Positions 24,795 to 33,934 of a stretch of DNA of 64,000 bases are shown piece by piece. Location: the NCBI GenBank assembly GCA_902773665.1, contig CACYFF010000009.1:27964-91963 (forward strand), given 5' to 3'. The first letter of the stretch is position 1. Each line of letters opens with the position of its first letter. The notes beneath the pieces were generated by a model. That model worked only from the letters and a program-made list of their open reading frames with translations. It searched no databases and was not told the origin of the DNA. The DNA comes from an uncultured Eubacteriales bacterium. Lineage in GTDB: Bacteria > Bacillota > Clostridia > Peptostreptococcales > Anaerovoracaceae. Position numbers and translations under genes: made by a program.

Positions 24795-25112
24795 ATGAGA
24801 GAAACGAAACAGATCCGGCGCATCCGGGACATGGAAGCAAAGATGGACGAGGCGAAAGCGGTGCTGGAACGGTTCAGCGCGGCATTCCAGGACTATGTGC
24901 AGATCCAGGATGAGATGGCGGAACTGGAAGATTATTATGCAGGCGATTGGATGAAGGATTACGAGGCGGACGAGGCCGGAAAGCTGCCTGCGGATCTGAA
25001 GCGGGGCGTTCTATCCGAGGACGCGCTGTTCGATCTGCTGGAGGAAAACCGTCTGGCGGCCTCCGACGTGCTCTACGCCTTCGCACAGCTGATGAGCCAG
25101 GGAGCGCTTTAA
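24795..25112 (+). CDS. DUF4298 family protein
   Basis: The 105-residue soluble, acidic, mostly helical protein matches the pattern of DUF4298: an N-terminal coiled-coil start (IRRIRDMEAKMDEAKAVLE), a central ELEDYYAGDWMKDYEADEAGKLP, and a C-terminal GVLSEDALFDLLEENR. Its function is unknown. It has its own extended -10 promoter and a GGAGG site, and probably forms a small transcription unit with the next two genes. Confidence 0.8.
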   Translation: MRETKQIRRIRDMEAKMDEAKAVLERFSAAFQDYVQIQDEMAELEDYYAGDWMKDYEADEAGKLPADLKRGVLSEDALFDLLEENRLAASDVLYAFAQLMSQGAL

Positions 25113-25133
25113 GGGAAAGGAACACGTAACACT

Positions 25134-25403
25134 ATGTACGATACCATATTCGGGGAGATCTTCTCCTCGATCAACAATATGATGACTGTGGTACTTTGCC
25201 TTACCGCAGGCGTCGGTGCCGTCTGGTGCGGCATCTTATACAACCGCTATTCGAAAGAAAAGAAAAAGAAGGAGAAGGAAAAGCAGAAGCAGATCCTGAA
25301 GAACCGCATCCTTCTCTTTGCGATGATCTTTATCATGCTGGCCGCCATCCGGATCGCGATGCCTTACGCTGCGGCGTGGATCGGCACGAAACTGGCGGCT
25401 TAG
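25134..25403 (+). CDS. Small two-helix membrane protein of unknown function
   Basis: The 89-residue protein has hydrophobic helices at about residues 15-35 and 58-80. They are joined by a highly charged stretch of alternating Lys and Glu (about 41-55). No family was recognised. A GGGAAAGGA site precedes the ATG. It lies between the DUF4298 and DUF5662 genes and is probably co-transcribed with them. Confidence 0.6.
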   Translation: MYDTIFGEIFSSINNMMTVVLCLTAGVGAVWCGILYNRYSKEKKKKEKEKQKQILKNRILLFAMIFIMLAAIRIAMPYAAAWIGTKLAA

Positions 25404-25410
25404 AGCGGAC

Positions 25411-26001
25411 ATGAGGATATGGGCGCATTTTAAAACCATAACGAGACACCGCTGGGCCGTACGAAGACTGTGTTTTAAGGTAGGCCTGTACTGGCAGGGG
25501 CTTACCCACGATCTCTCGAAATACAGTCCGCAGGAGTTCCTTCCGGGATGCCGCTACTACCAGGGCTTCCGCAGCCCCAACGACCAGGAGCGGCAGGAGA
25601 CCGGCAGCAGCCGGGCATGGATGCACCACAAGGGGCGCAACCGGCACCATTTCGAGTATTGGATCGACTATCCCCGGCGGGATGACCCCACCCAGACGAC
25701 GGATGAAAAGCGGCGTTTTCAGGCGGTGGAGATGCCTCTGAAATACGTGGCGGAGATGTTCTGCGACCGGGTGGCGGCCTGCAAGATCTACCGGGGCAAA
25801 GACTATACGCCGGCGGATCCGCTCGCTTATCTGGAAAAGGGCAGAGGGTATGTCTTTATCCATCCGAAGACCCAGGAACTCATTACGCAGATGCTCACCG
25901 TGCTGCGGGACGAAGGGGAAGACGCGGCCTGCGCCTACGTAAAAAAACTGCTGCAGGATGAAAAATCGAATATTTCTGTGGAAGAAAGATCTTCTCTTTG
26001 A
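25411..26001 (+). CDS. DUF5662 family protein
   Basis: The 196-residue protein is rich in His, Tyr, Trp and Arg. Its N-terminus (WAHFKTITRHRW, then GLYWQGLTHDLSKYSP) and the motif HHKGRNRHHFEYWIDY are the signature of DUF5662. Clustered conserved His/Asp residues suggest a metal-dependent HD-like fold, but no activity is known. It starts seven bases after the small membrane protein gene. Confidence 0.8.
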   Translation: MRIWAHFKTITRHRWAVRRLCFKVGLYWQGLTHDLSKYSPQEFLPGCRYYQGFRSPNDQERQETGSSRAWMHHKGRNRHHFEYWIDYPRRDDPTQTTDEKRRFQAVEMPLKYVAEMFCDRVAACKIYRGKDYTPADPLAYLEKGRGYVFIHPKTQELITQMLTVLRDEGEDAACAYVKKLLQDEKSNISVEERSSL

Positions 26002-26051
26002 TATAATACCGATTCGTGTGAATTCGTAGAAAGAGAAGGTCTTTTGTTTTT

Positions 26052-27689
26052 ATGGAACCTATCAAACCCATGCTGTGGACCACCCTGAAGGACTATTCCG
26101 TCAAGGACTTGACTTCAGATCTGATCTCCGGCGTCATCGTAGCCGTTATCGCATTGCCTCTCTCCATCGCTCTGGCGCTGGCTTCCGGCGTCGGTCCGGA
26201 GGAGGGCCTTTATACCGCCATCATCGCGGGCTTCCTCATCTCCGCCTTCGGCGGCAGCAAGGTGCAGATCGCAGGCCCCACGGCGGCCTTTGCCACCATC
26301 GTGGCGGGCATCGTCGCCAATTCCGGCATGGAAGGGCTGATGATCGCCACCATCATGGCTGGGCTTTTGCTCATCCTGATGGGCGTGCTGCGGCTTGGAA
26401 AACTCATCCGCTTTATCCCCAGCACCATCACGATCGGTTTTACCACAGGCATCGCCGTCACCATCCTCGTAGGACAGCTGAAGGATTTCTTCGGCTTAAC
26501 GTATCCGGCAGGGACCGTTACGATCGAGACCGTGGATAAGGTGCAGGCCGTTGTGAAGAACTTCGGCACCCTCAACCCGGCGGCGCTGGGCGTCGGCGTG
26601 CTCAGCCTCGCCATCCTCATCCTGTGGCCGAAAGTATCGAAGAAGATCCCCGCGTCGCTGATCGCTGTTCTTGTAGGCGCTCTCCTGGTCAAACTGGCGC
26701 ATCTGCCGGTCAACACCATCGGCGACCTCTATACCGTTAGCAGCAAACTGCCGACCCTGCACATCCATTCCATTTCCTTCGGGATGATCCGCGCCATGTT
26801 CCCCAACGCCGTCACCATCGCCATCCTGGCGGCCATCGAATCGCTGCTGTCCTGCGTCGTGGCAGACGGCATGACCGGCGACAAGCACCGCCCGGACACG
26901 GAGCTCATCGCCCAGGGCATCGGCAACATCGGCTCCGCACTGTTCGGCGGCATTCCGGCGACGGGCGCCATCGCGAGGACGGCGGCCAACATCAACAACG
27001 GCGGCAAGAGCCCCGTAGCCGGCATGGTGCATTCGATCGTGCTGCTCCTGGTGCTGGTGCTCTTAATGCCGTACGCGTCCTTCATCCCCATGCCCGTCAT
27101 CGCGGCGGTGCTGTTCATCGTAGCGTACAACATGTGCCAGTGGCGGCCCTTTGTCAGCATGGTGAAGACGGCGCCCAAGAGCGATATCATCGTTCTCATC
27201 ATCACGTTTGTCCTCACCGTCGTGTTCGACCTCGTCGTCGCGATCGCCGTGGGACTGGGCCTTGCCTGCCTGCTCTTCATGAAGCGCATGAGCGAGGAGA
27301 CGGACATCCGCAAGTGGGAAGATGCGCCCGAGGACGAGGAATCCGGTCTTCGCCGCATCCTGCCCCAGGTTAGCATCTACGAGATCGAGGGACCGCTGTT
27401 CTTCGGCAGCGTCGAAAAACTGTCCCAGATCACAGCCAAGGAAAAGACGAAGGCGCTGGTGCTGCGCATGCGGAGCGTAACGGCGCTGGATGCCACGGCT
27501 CTGGCTTCCCTGGAGAAACTGTATGACCGCTGCATCGCCCAAGGGACGAAGGTCGTGTTCTCCCACGTCAATCCCCAGCCCATGAAGGTAATGGAGCACA
27601 GCCGGTTTACGGAAAAGGTGGGCAGAGAATACTTCTGCAGCCACATCGACGAAGCCATCGAGATGGCCGAAGCGATCGCCATGGAATAA
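26052..27689 (+). CDS. SulP family inorganic anion transporter
   Basis: The 545-residue protein has a 10-14 helix SLC26/SulP membrane domain (about 15-410) starting with TSDLISGVIVAVIALPLSIALALASG, the family hallmark. A cytoplasmic STAS domain (about 430-540) has LVLRMRSVTALDATALASLE. SulP members carry sulfate, bicarbonate or dicarboxylates; the substrate is not evident. TATAAT at 26002-26007 overlaps the previous stop codon and may be its -10 box. A hairpin follows. Confidence 0.93.
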   Translation: MEPIKPMLWTTLKDYSVKDLTSDLISGVIVAVIALPLSIALALASGVGPEEGLYTAIIAGFLISAFGGSKVQIAGPTAAFATIVAGIVANSGMEGLMIATIMAGLLLILMGVLRLGKLIRFIPSTITIGFTTGIAVTILVGQLKDFFGLTYPAGTVTIETVDKVQAVVKNFGTLNPAALGVGVLSLAILILWPKVSKKIPASLIAVLVGALLVKLAHLPVNTIGDLYTVSSKLPTLHIHSISFGMIRAMFPNAVTIAILAAIESLLSCVVADGMTGDKHRPDTELIAQGIGNIGSALFGGIPATGAIARTAANINNGGKSPVAGMVHSIVLLLVLVLLMPYASFIPMPVIAAVLFIVAYNMCQWRPFVSMVKTAPKSDIIVLIITFVLTVVFDLVVAIAVGLGLACLLFMKRMSEETDIRKWEDAPEDEESGLRRILPQVSIYEIEGPLFFGSVEKLSQITAKEKTKALVLRMRSVTALDATALASLEKLYDRCIAQGTKVVFSHVNPQPMKVMEHSRFTEKVGREYFCSHIDEAIEMAEAIAME

Positions 27690-27708
27690 AAGCACAGAAA
27701 GCGAAACG

Positions 27709-27737
27709 ATAGCACAGGGAAACCCTCCCTGTGCTAT
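27709..27737 (+). terminator. Hairpin after the SulP gene, overlapping the next promoter
   Basis: ATAGCACAGGGA pairs perfectly with TCCCTGTGCTAT around AACCC. The tail AATATTATATT is not a clean T run. The 3' arm holds the extended -10 box TGCTATAAT (27732-27740) of the next gene. Confidence 0.65.
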
Positions 27738-27768
27738 AATATTATATTATGACAAAGGAGGACCGTTC

Positions 27769-28269
27769 ATGAGCGACAGAACGCTGCTCATCATCATATT
27801 TCTGCTGGAACTGCTGGCGGTCTATAACCTGTACGACACGGTGTGGGTGATGCTGCTGCATCTGAGCAGCCGCGGCGTGAGCGCCAGCGGTACGATCGCG
27901 GAACTGAAGAAAGCCATGCGCAGGGACAGGGCCAGATTGTTCGTTCCCACCAACGGCAAGCTGGACTCCCGCGACATCAACTGCGACTATCTCGTGGATA
28001 TCGATTACGAGAGAGAAGGCGGGGAGACCGTCCATCTGAAGAACTACGTCATCCCGTCCATCATGAAACTGACGGCCGGTTCCGCCAGCCCGATCTATAA
28101 GGAAGGGCAGACGCTGCCCCTGAAGGTGAGCCGCAGCATCCGGAAGATGGCCGTCGTGGATCTGCCCGAGGTGCGCGCCCGCCAGGTGAGCTGGCTTTGG
28201 CTCATCCTCTGGGTGGTCACCGTCCTCGTTCTCGGCTTTGTTATCGTTTCTCTCATCTCTGCGCTGTAG
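27769..28269 (+). CDS. Membrane protein of unknown function
   Basis: The 166-residue protein has one membrane helix at about 4-25 and another at about 142-165. A soluble middle domain of some 110 residues lies between them and contains mixed beta-strand-like segments and DYLVDIDYEREGG. The two-helix frame with a beta domain is reminiscent of DUF3592 proteins, but the match is not firm. It has an extended -10 promoter and an AAAGGAGG site. Confidence 0.65.
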   Translation: MSDRTLLIIIFLLELLAVYNLYDTVWVMLLHLSSRGVSASGTIAELKKAMRRDRARLFVPTNGKLDSRDINCDYLVDIDYEREGGETVHLKNYVIPSIMKLTAGSASPIYKEGQTLPLKVSRSIRKMAVVDLPEVRARQVSWLWLILWVVTVLVLGFVIVSLISAL

Positions 28270-28292
28270 GCGCAGAAGAAAGGAAAAGGGTT

Positions 28293-28586
28293 ATGAGTGA
28301 CCCATCCAGGACCGCACTGAAAAAGCGGGTCTACAGCCAGCGCTACGTATACCTGCTGCGATGCAAAGACGGCAGTCTGTACTGCGGCATCTCGACGGAT
28401 CCCGAAGCGCGGCTGAAGCAGCACAACTACGGCGTCGGCGCAAAATATACCCGCAGCCACGGCCCCTGCACGCTGGTCTACACCGAGGGCCCCTATGAGT
28501 ACGGGCATGCCCTCAGCCGCGAAGCGGCCATCAAGAAGATGACGAAGGAGCAGAAGGAGCGTTTACTTGACACCACAAATAGGTAG
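28293..28586 (+). CDS. GIY-YIG nuclease superfamily protein (UPF0213/YhbQ-like)
   Basis: The 97-residue protein starts with VYLLRCKDGSLYCGIS, the GIY-YIG strand pair, then has the catalytic-Arg helix (TDPEARLKQH), and ends with AAIKKMTKEQKERLL. The size and layout match YhbQ/UPF0213 single-domain proteins, some of which are DNA repair-type nucleases. The start at 28293 has AGGAAAAGG upstream. Longer in-frame starts would run back into the previous gene. Confidence 0.85.
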   Translation: MSDPSRTALKKRVYSQRYVYLLRCKDGSLYCGISTDPEARLKQHNYGVGAKYTRSHGPCTLVYTEGPYEYGHALSREAAIKKMTKEQKERLLDTTNR

Positions 28587-28595
28587 TGTTACTAT
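28567..28595 (+). promoter_or_regulatory. Candidate promoter for ilvBN, upstream of a terminator
   Basis: TTGACA (28567-28572), 17 bases, then TACTAT (28590-28595) overlap the end of the GIY-YIG gene and an 11-base-pair hairpin (28572-28602). RNA from it would run straight into the terminator at 28605-28631. A second possible -10 box, TATACT (28631-28636), lies after that terminator. Confidence 0.5.
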
Positions 28596-28604
28596 TTGTG
28601 GTAA

Positions 28605-28631
28605 TTCAACAAAGCGTGTTGAACTTTTTTT
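28605..28631 (+). terminator. Intrinsic terminator before ilvB
   Basis: TTCAACA pairs with TGTTGAA around AAGCG and is followed by C and a T run. It may end the GIY-YIG transcript or act as a leader attenuator for ilvB. Confidence 0.75.
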
Positions 28632-28655
28632 ATACTCTATCCCCCTGGAGGATCC

Positions 28656-30356
28656 ATGCATACCCAGAAACTCAAAGGCTCACAGATCATTATCGAGACC
28701 CTCATCGAGCAGGGTGTTACCCATATTTTCGGATATCCCGGCGGCCAGGTGCTGCAGATCTACGATCAGCTGTATAAAAATCAGGAGCGCATCACTCACG
28801 TGCTGACGGCCCACGAACAGGGCGCGGCGCACGCGGCGGACGGCTATGCCCGCGCGACGGGCAAGGTCGGCGTCGTCCTGGCGACCTCCGGCCCGGGTGC
28901 CACGAACCTGACGACGGGGCTCGCCGCCGCCATGATGGATTCCGTTCCGGTGGTGGCGATCACCGGCAACGTGCCGACTTATTTCATCGGTAAGGACTCT
29001 TTCCAGGAGATCAACACTATCGGCATCACCATGCCGATCACCAAACACAATTTCTACGTCACCGACGTTACAAAGCTTGCGGAGACCATCCGCGAAGCCT
29101 TCCGCATCGCGAAATCCGGCCGTCCCGGCCCCGTCCTCGTGGACATCCCCAGCGACGTGCAGGCGGCGGAAACGGATTTTACAAAGTGGTACGAGGTGCA
29201 GCCTTATCAGGAAGACCAGGCGCCCGAGAGCGAGATCTGGAAAGCCGTGGAGCTGATCAACAAGGCGAAGCGGCCCTACATCTACGTGGGCGGCGGCGCA
29301 GCCAGCCGGAACCTGGGCAAGGCGGTCATGGCGCTGGCAGATAAGATCGACGCCTGCATCGGCAGCACGTTTATGGGTCTTTCCTGTGTTCCTGGCAGCT
29401 GCGAACGCTACCTGGGCATGCAGGGCATGCATGGCCGCTACGCTTCCACGAAGGCCAACTGGGAGGCGGACCTGATCATCGGCATCGGCGTGCGCTTTTC
29501 CGACCGGGCTACGGGCGATCAGAAAGCCTATAGAGAAAGCAAGAGCATCATCCAGATCGATCCGGACTTCTCTGAGATCAACAAGAATATCAGCGTGGAT
29601 GTGGGGCTCATCGGCGACATCGTCTTCGCGGTCGGCCGCATCCTGAAGAACGTAAATAAAGCGGAGCATCCGGAATGGATGAGCCGCATTGCAGAACTCA
29701 AAAAGGAAGCGAAAGCCATCCGCGACCATGCGGAGGAGACGGCGGAAGATCCCTTTACGAGCATTAAACTGTTCGACGCCATCAACGAGCTGAAGACCGA
29801 CGATACGATCATCACGACGGATGTGGGCCAGCACCAGATGTGGGCGGGTCAGTTCCTGGAATTCGAAAAGCCGCGCAAATTCCTGTCTTCCGGCGGCCTG
29901 GGCGCCATGGGCTACGGCCTGGGCGCCGCCATCGGCGCAAACCTTGCCACGGGGGAAAGAACTGTAATGATCACGGGCGACGCCAGTTTCTCGATGAACC
30001 TTATCGAACTGGCGACGGCGGTCTCCTATAAGACGCCCATCGTCATCGTGCTGCTCAACAACAACTCCCTGGGCATGGTGCGGCAGCTGCAGGCCGTGTA
30101 CTGCGACAGCCGCTATTCCGCTACGCTTCCGGACAGAAAGACCGATTTCTGCATGGTGGCGCAGGGGTTCGGCGCGGCAGCGAAGCGGGTCACAGACATC
30201 GGTGCCTTTAAGGCGGCTTTTGCGGAGGCTCTTGTCTCAGACAGACCTTACGTGATCGAGGCCATGATCGACACCTGGGAGATGGTGCTCCCCATGCTGC
30301 CCAACGGCGGAACGATAGACGATCTTATTACCGAAAAGCGGCAGAAGACAGAGTAG
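28656..30356 (+). CDS. ilvB: Acetolactate synthase, large (catalytic) subunit
   Basis: The 566-residue ThDP enzyme condenses pyruvate to acetolactate (valine/leucine) or with 2-oxobutyrate (isoleucine). It has the catalytic Glu54 in LTAHEQGAAHAADGYAR, the FAD/central domain, and a ThDP motif starting GDASFSMN and ending NNNSLGMV. Biosynthetic rather than catabolic identity is supported by the ilvN, ilvC and ilvD genes that follow. A CTGGAGG site precedes the ATG. Confidence 0.96.
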   Translation: MHTQKLKGSQIIIETLIEQGVTHIFGYPGGQVLQIYDQLYKNQERITHVLTAHEQGAAHAADGYARATGKVGVVLATSGPGATNLTTGLAAAMMDSVPVVAITGNVPTYFIGKDSFQEINTIGITMPITKHNFYVTDVTKLAETIREAFRIAKSGRPGPVLVDIPSDVQAAETDFTKWYEVQPYQEDQAPESEIWKAVELINKAKRPYIYVGGGAASRNLGKAVMALADKIDACIGSTFMGLSCVPGSCERYLGMQGMHGRYASTKANWEADLIIGIGVRFSDRATGDQKAYRESKSIIQIDPDFSEINKNISVDVGLIGDIVFAVGRILKNVNKAEHPEWMSRIAELKKEAKAIRDHAEETAEDPFTSIKLFDAINELKTDDTIITTDVGQHQMWAGQFLEFEKPRKFLSSGGLGAMGYGLGAAIGANLATGERTVMITGDASFSMNLIELATAVSYKTPIVIVLLNNNSLGMVRQLQAVYCDSRYSATLPDRKTDFCMVAQGFGAAAKRVTDIGAFKAAFAEALVSDRPYVIEAMIDTWEMVLPMLPNGGTIDDLITEKRQKTE

Positions 30357-30365
30357 GAGGATGCC

Positions 30366-30860
30366 ATGCGAAGCGTTGTAGCGATCTATGTGGAAAATAA
30401 TTTCGGCGTCCTCACCAGAGTCGCCGGCCTGTTCATGAGAAAGGGATTCAACATCGATACCCTGAGCGTCGGCGAGACCGAAGACCCCCGGTATTCCCGC
30501 ATCACCGTCGTCTTCGACGGCGACGAGTACGGGCGGGGCTTCCTCATCAAACAGGTGGGAAAACTCCACGAGGTAAAAAAGATCAAACTGATGGAGACCG
30601 ACAACAACATCGAGCGCGAGCACATGCTCGTCAAGGTGCGCAATACGACGGAGAGCCGGGCGGAACTGAAATCCGCAGCGGACCTCTACCACGCCAGCAT
30701 CGTGGATTTCAACCCGGACGTCATCTGCGTGGAGGTCTCGGGTGAGCGCAAGATCATGGAGGAATTCCTCAACAAGATGAAGCCTCTGGGAATCGTGGAG
30801 ATGTGCCGCTCGGGCATCATCTGCATCGACTGTGCAGGCAATATCTTCGATGCGGTATAA
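30366..30860 (+). CDS. ilvN: Acetolactate synthase, small (regulatory) subunit
   Basis: The 164-residue protein has an N-terminal ACT domain (VENNFGVLTRVAGLFMRKG, then NIDTLSVGETED) and the C-terminal ALS_ss domain. The small subunit confers valine feedback control on IlvB. It starts nine bases after ilvB with AGGAGG. After its stop comes a 300-base non-coding spacer before ilvC. Confidence 0.94.
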   Translation: MRSVVAIYVENNFGVLTRVAGLFMRKGFNIDTLSVGETEDPRYSRITVVFDGDEYGRGFLIKQVGKLHEVKKIKLMETDNNIEREHMLVKVRNTTESRAELKSAADLYHASIVDFNPDVICVEVSGERKIMEEFLNKMKPLGIVEMCRSGIICIDCAGNIFDAV

Positions 30861-30869
30861 TGGCGCGGA

Positions 30870-30943
30870 CCGTTATTCAACGCTCGTCAACACTTTGTTC
30901 GCTTCGCTCACGCGTTTGCGATTTCCTCGCTTTTGAATAACGG
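30870..30943. repeat. Palindromic element in the ilvN-ilvC spacer
   Basis: CCGTTATTCAA (30870-30880) and TTGAATAACGG (30933-30943) are perfect 11-base inverted repeats around 52 bases. The interior, read on the minus strand, contains GCGAGGAAATCGC and CGTGAGCGAAGCG, small palindromes rich in GAGCGA-like words. It could be a terminator-like or REP-like element. The 305-base gap from 30861 to 31164 holds this element, the structured repeat and no gene. Confidence 0.65.
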
Positions 30944-30969
30944 CTCCCCGCCAAATAATGACCAACCAT

Positions 30970-31099
30970 CGCCGAGGGGTGGTGCCCAAAGAGGCTCATC
31001 GAGCGATTGAGCGGGTGCCGCGACAACCGAGTTTGCTCCCGTCGCGGCCAAGCGAATGAGCGAAGATGAGGATGTGTTGGGCGACAGGACCCCGAGGCG
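30970..31099 (+). repeat. Structured dispersed repeat, copy 2 (ilvC leader)
   Basis: The core at 30976-31093 matches the deoB-leader copy with about four differences. Here the outer stem is CGCC-GA-GGGGT (30970-30980) with ACCCC-GA-GGCG (31089-31099), including a tandem G-A/G-A mismatch as seen in kink-turns. The inner stems GCCCAA/TTGGGC, CTCATC/GATGAG and CCGCGAC/GTCGCGG are kept. It ends about 65 bases before the ilvC start codon. Confidence 0.75.
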
Positions 31100-31164
31100 A
31101 ATAATAGGACTTAATATACTTAATGCTTTTATTACCAATGCTTTTATAACCAAGGAGAGTAAAC

Positions 31165-32178
31165 ATGCAGAGAATTTTCTATCAGCAGGACTGCAATCTG
31201 GACAAGCTCAAGGATAAGACAGTTGCGATCATCGGTTACGGTTCTCAGGGTCACGCCCATGCGCTCAACCTGATGGAATCCGGCATCAAGGTCATCGTTG
31301 GCCTGTACGAAGGCAGCAAGAGCTGGGAAAAGGCCGAACAGCAGGGCTGCACGGTCATGACCGCAGCAGATGCCGCCAAGAATGCCGATCTCATCATGAT
31401 CCTCATCAACGACGAGAAGCAGGCGAAACTGTACAAGGAAAGCATCGAGCCGTATCTGACCGAAGGCAAGACCCTGGCATTCGCCCACGGTTTTAACATC
31501 CACTTTGGATGCATCCGCCCGCCCAAGAACGTAAACGTCATCATGATCGCGCCCAAGGGCCCCGGCCACACCGTCCGCAGCGAATATCTGGCGGGCAAGG
31601 GCGTTCCCGTGCTGGTAGCGGTCGAACAGGATGCCACCGGCGACGCGCTGGACATCGCGCTGGCTTATGCCCTCGGTATCGGCGGCGCCAGAGCAGGCGC
31701 GCTGGAGACCACGTTCCGCACCGAGACCGAGACCGACCTCTTCGGCGAACAGGCCGTTCTGTGCGGCGGCGTCTGCGCGCTGATGCAGGCAGGCTTCGAG
31801 ACGCTCACCGAAGCGGGCTACGACGCCAGAAACGCTTACTTCGAATGCATCCACGAGATGAAGCTCATCGTCGACCTGATCTATCAGAGCGGCTTTGAGG
31901 GCATGCGTTACTCCGTTTCCAATACCGCTGAATACGGCGACTACACCAGAGGCCCCGTCATCATCGGACCCGAGGTAAAGCAGAACATGAAGAAGATCCT
32001 CAAGGACATCCAGGACGGCTCCTTCGCCAAGGAATTCCTGCTGGAGATGGGTGCCGGCGACCAGGTCCACTTCAACGCGCTGCGCAAGCTGGCTTCCGAA
32101 CATCCCTGCGAAGTCGTGGGCAAGGAAGTCCGCGCCATGTACAGCTGGAGCGACGAAGACAAGCTGGTGAACAACTAG
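31165..32178 (+). CDS. ilvC: Ketol-acid reductoisomerase (class I)
   Basis: This 337-residue enzyme converts acetolactate or acetohydroxybutyrate to the dihydroxy acid with Mg2+ and NAD(P)H. The Rossmann motif [13 protein letters not shown] lies near residues 25-37. The cofactor loop GLYEGSKSW carries Ser residues often associated with NADPH use. The knotted helical domain with EKQAVLCGG-type residues ([10 protein letters not shown]) follows. The AAGGAGAG site is strong. It probably forms one unit with ilvD. Confidence 0.96.
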   Translation: MQRIFYQQDCNLDKLKDKTVAIIGYGSQGHAHALNLMESGIKVIVGLYEGSKSWEKAEQQGCTVMTAADAAKNADLIMILINDEKQAKLYKESIEPYLTEGKTLAFAHGFNIHFGCIRPPKNVNVIMIAPKGPGHTVRSEYLAGKGVPVLVAVEQDATGDALDIALAYALGIGGARAGALETTFRTETETDLFGEQAVLCGGVCALMQAGFETLTEAGYDARNAYFECIHEMKLIVDLIYQSGFEGMRYSVSNTAEYGDYTRGPVIIGPEVKQNMKKILKDIQDGSFAKEFLLEMGAGDQVHFNALRKLASEHPCEVVGKEVRAMYSWSDEDKLVNN

Positions 32179-32196
32179 TTTTAACAGGAGTTAGCT

Positions 32197-33867
32197 ATGA
32201 TTAAAGAAACGATCGTTGACGGTTTCCAGAACGCGCCTCACCGCAGCCTTTACCATGCCCTGGGCATGACGAAGGAAGAGCAGGCGAGACCGCTCATCGG
32301 CATCGTCAGCTCTTATAACGAGATCGTGCCGGGTCACATGAACCTGGACAAGATCGTGGAAGCCGTTAAGCTCGGCGTCGCCATGGCGGGCGGCACGCCC
32401 ATCGTGTTCCCGGCCATCGCGGTCTGCGACGGCATTGCCATGGGTCACACGGGGATGAAATACTCCCTCATCACCCGGGAGATGATCGCGGACTCCACGG
32501 AAGCCATGACTCTGGCCCACGGATTCGACGGCCTGGTGATGGTCCCCAACTGCGATAAGAACGTGCCGGGCCTGCTGATGGCTGCGGCCAGACTGAATAT
32601 TCCTGCGATCTTCGTGTCCGGCGGTCCCATGCTGGCAGGCCGCATCGACGGCAAGAAGACGTCGCTTTCCAGCATGTTCGAGGCGGTGGGCGCCTACACG
32701 GCGGGCAAGATCGACGACGAGAAGCTCGAGGATTACTGCCTGCACACCTGCCCGACCTGCGGCAGCTGCTCCGGTATGTACACCGCGAACTCCATGAATT
32801 GCCTCACAGAAGTGCTGGGCATGGGTCTTCCCGGAAACGGCACCATCCCCGCAGTCTATTCCGCTCGCATCGAGCTGGCGAAGCACGCGGGCATGCAGAT
32901 CATGGAACTGGTCAAGAAGAACATCAAGCCCCGGGATATCATGACCCCGGCAGCGTTCCGCAACGCGCTGACGGCGGATATGGCCATCGGCTGCTCCTCC
33001 AACTCCATGCTGCACCTGCCGGCCATCGCCAACGAGTGCGGCATTGCCATCGATCTGGACATGGCCAACGAGATCTCCGAGAAGACGCCGAACATCTGCC
33101 ATCTGGCACCGGCCGGCCGCACCTACATCGAAGATCTGAATGAAGCCGGCGGCATTCCCGCCGTGATGAAGGAACTGGAGGGTCTGGGCCTTCTGGATAC
33201 GTCCGTGATGACCTGTACCGGCAAAACGCTGGGCGAGAACCTGGAGGGCGCTGTAAACCGGGACGAACAGGTGGTCCGCAAGCCGGAGAATGCTTTCAGC
33301 AAGACCGGCGGTCTGGCGATCCTGCGGGGCAACCTGGCTCCCGATGGCTGCGTCGTAAAGCGCTCCGCCGTCGACCCGGCCATGCTGGTCCACGAAGGTC
33401 CGGCCAAGTGCTTCGATTCCGAGGAAGAGGCCATTGCGGCCATCTACGGCGGAAAGATCGAGGCAGGGGATGTGGTGGTCATCCGTTACGAAGGTCCCTC
33501 CGGCGGCCCGGGCATGCGGGAGATGCTGTCTCCGACCTCTGCCATCGTCGGCATGGGTCTGGGCACTTCCTGCGCCCTCATCACCGACGGCAGGTTCTCC
33601 GGTGCCACGAGAGGCGCCTCCATCGGCCACGTTTCTCCGGAAGCGGCGAGAGGCGGTCTGATCGCTTACGTCAAGGATGGCGACCTGATCTCCATCAACA
33701 TTCCGGAATATAAGATCGAGCTGAAGGTCTCCGAGGAGGAGATCGCAGCGCGCAAGGCGTCGATGACCCTGAAGAAGAAAGAGGGCATCAAGGGCGCTCT
33801 GGCCCGCTACGCCTCCATGGTAAGCTCCGCAGACAAGGGCGCCGTGGTGAATCAGTTCGTAGACTAA
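32197..33867 (+). CDS. ilvD: Dihydroxy-acid dehydratase
   Basis: This 556-residue Fe-S enzyme makes the 2-oxo acids of valine and isoleucine. The cluster cysteines are Cys119 (CDKNVPG) and the Cys185/188/191 region ([11 protein letters not shown]). The N-terminal [14 protein letters not shown] lacks the extra cysteine of the [2Fe-2S] type, so an oxygen-sensitive [4Fe-4S] enzyme is inferred, fitting an anaerobe. It follows ilvC by 18 bases with an AGGAG site. A terminator follows. Confidence 0.95.
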   Translation: MIKETIVDGFQNAPHRSLYHALGMTKEEQARPLIGIVSSYNEIVPGHMNLDKIVEAVKLGVAMAGGTPIVFPAIAVCDGIAMGHTGMKYSLITREMIADSTEAMTLAHGFDGLVMVPNCDKNVPGLLMAAARLNIPAIFVSGGPMLAGRIDGKKTSLSSMFEAVGAYTAGKIDDEKLEDYCLHTCPTCGSCSGMYTANSMNCLTEVLGMGLPGNGTIPAVYSARIELAKHAGMQIMELVKKNIKPRDIMTPAAFRNALTADMAIGCSSNSMLHLPAIANECGIAIDLDMANEISEKTPNICHLAPAGRTYIEDLNEAGGIPAVMKELEGLGLLDTSVMTCTGKTLGENLEGAVNRDEQVVRKPENAFSKTGGLAILRGNLAPDGCVVKRSAVDPAMLVHEGPAKCFDSEEEAIAAIYGGKIEAGDVVVIRYEGPSGGPGMREMLSPTSAIVGMGLGTSCALITDGRFSGATRGASIGHVSPEAARGGLIAYVKDGDLISINIPEYKIELKVSEEEIAARKASMTLKKKEGIKGALARYASMVSSADKGAVVNQFVD

Positions 33868-33885
33868 TTATCGTTTGCTTTACCG

Positions 33886-33920
33886 GCCCGCGCCGCATTT
33901 TCAGCGGTGCGGGCTCTTTT
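33886..33920 (+). terminator. Intrinsic terminator after ilvD
   Basis: GCCCGCGCCGC pairs with GCGGTGCGGGC around ATTTTCA and is followed by TCTTTT. Confidence 0.9.
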
Positions 33921-33934
33921 CGCAGGAGATCATT

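Noticed and set aside
30976..31093. T-box riboswitch upstream of ilvC, because of GGGTGCCGCG
   Set aside because: The T-box antiterminator needs the TGGN bulge that pairs with the tRNA CCA end, and a Stem I with a specifier loop. Neither is present, and the same element precedes deoB, which is not a T-box gene.
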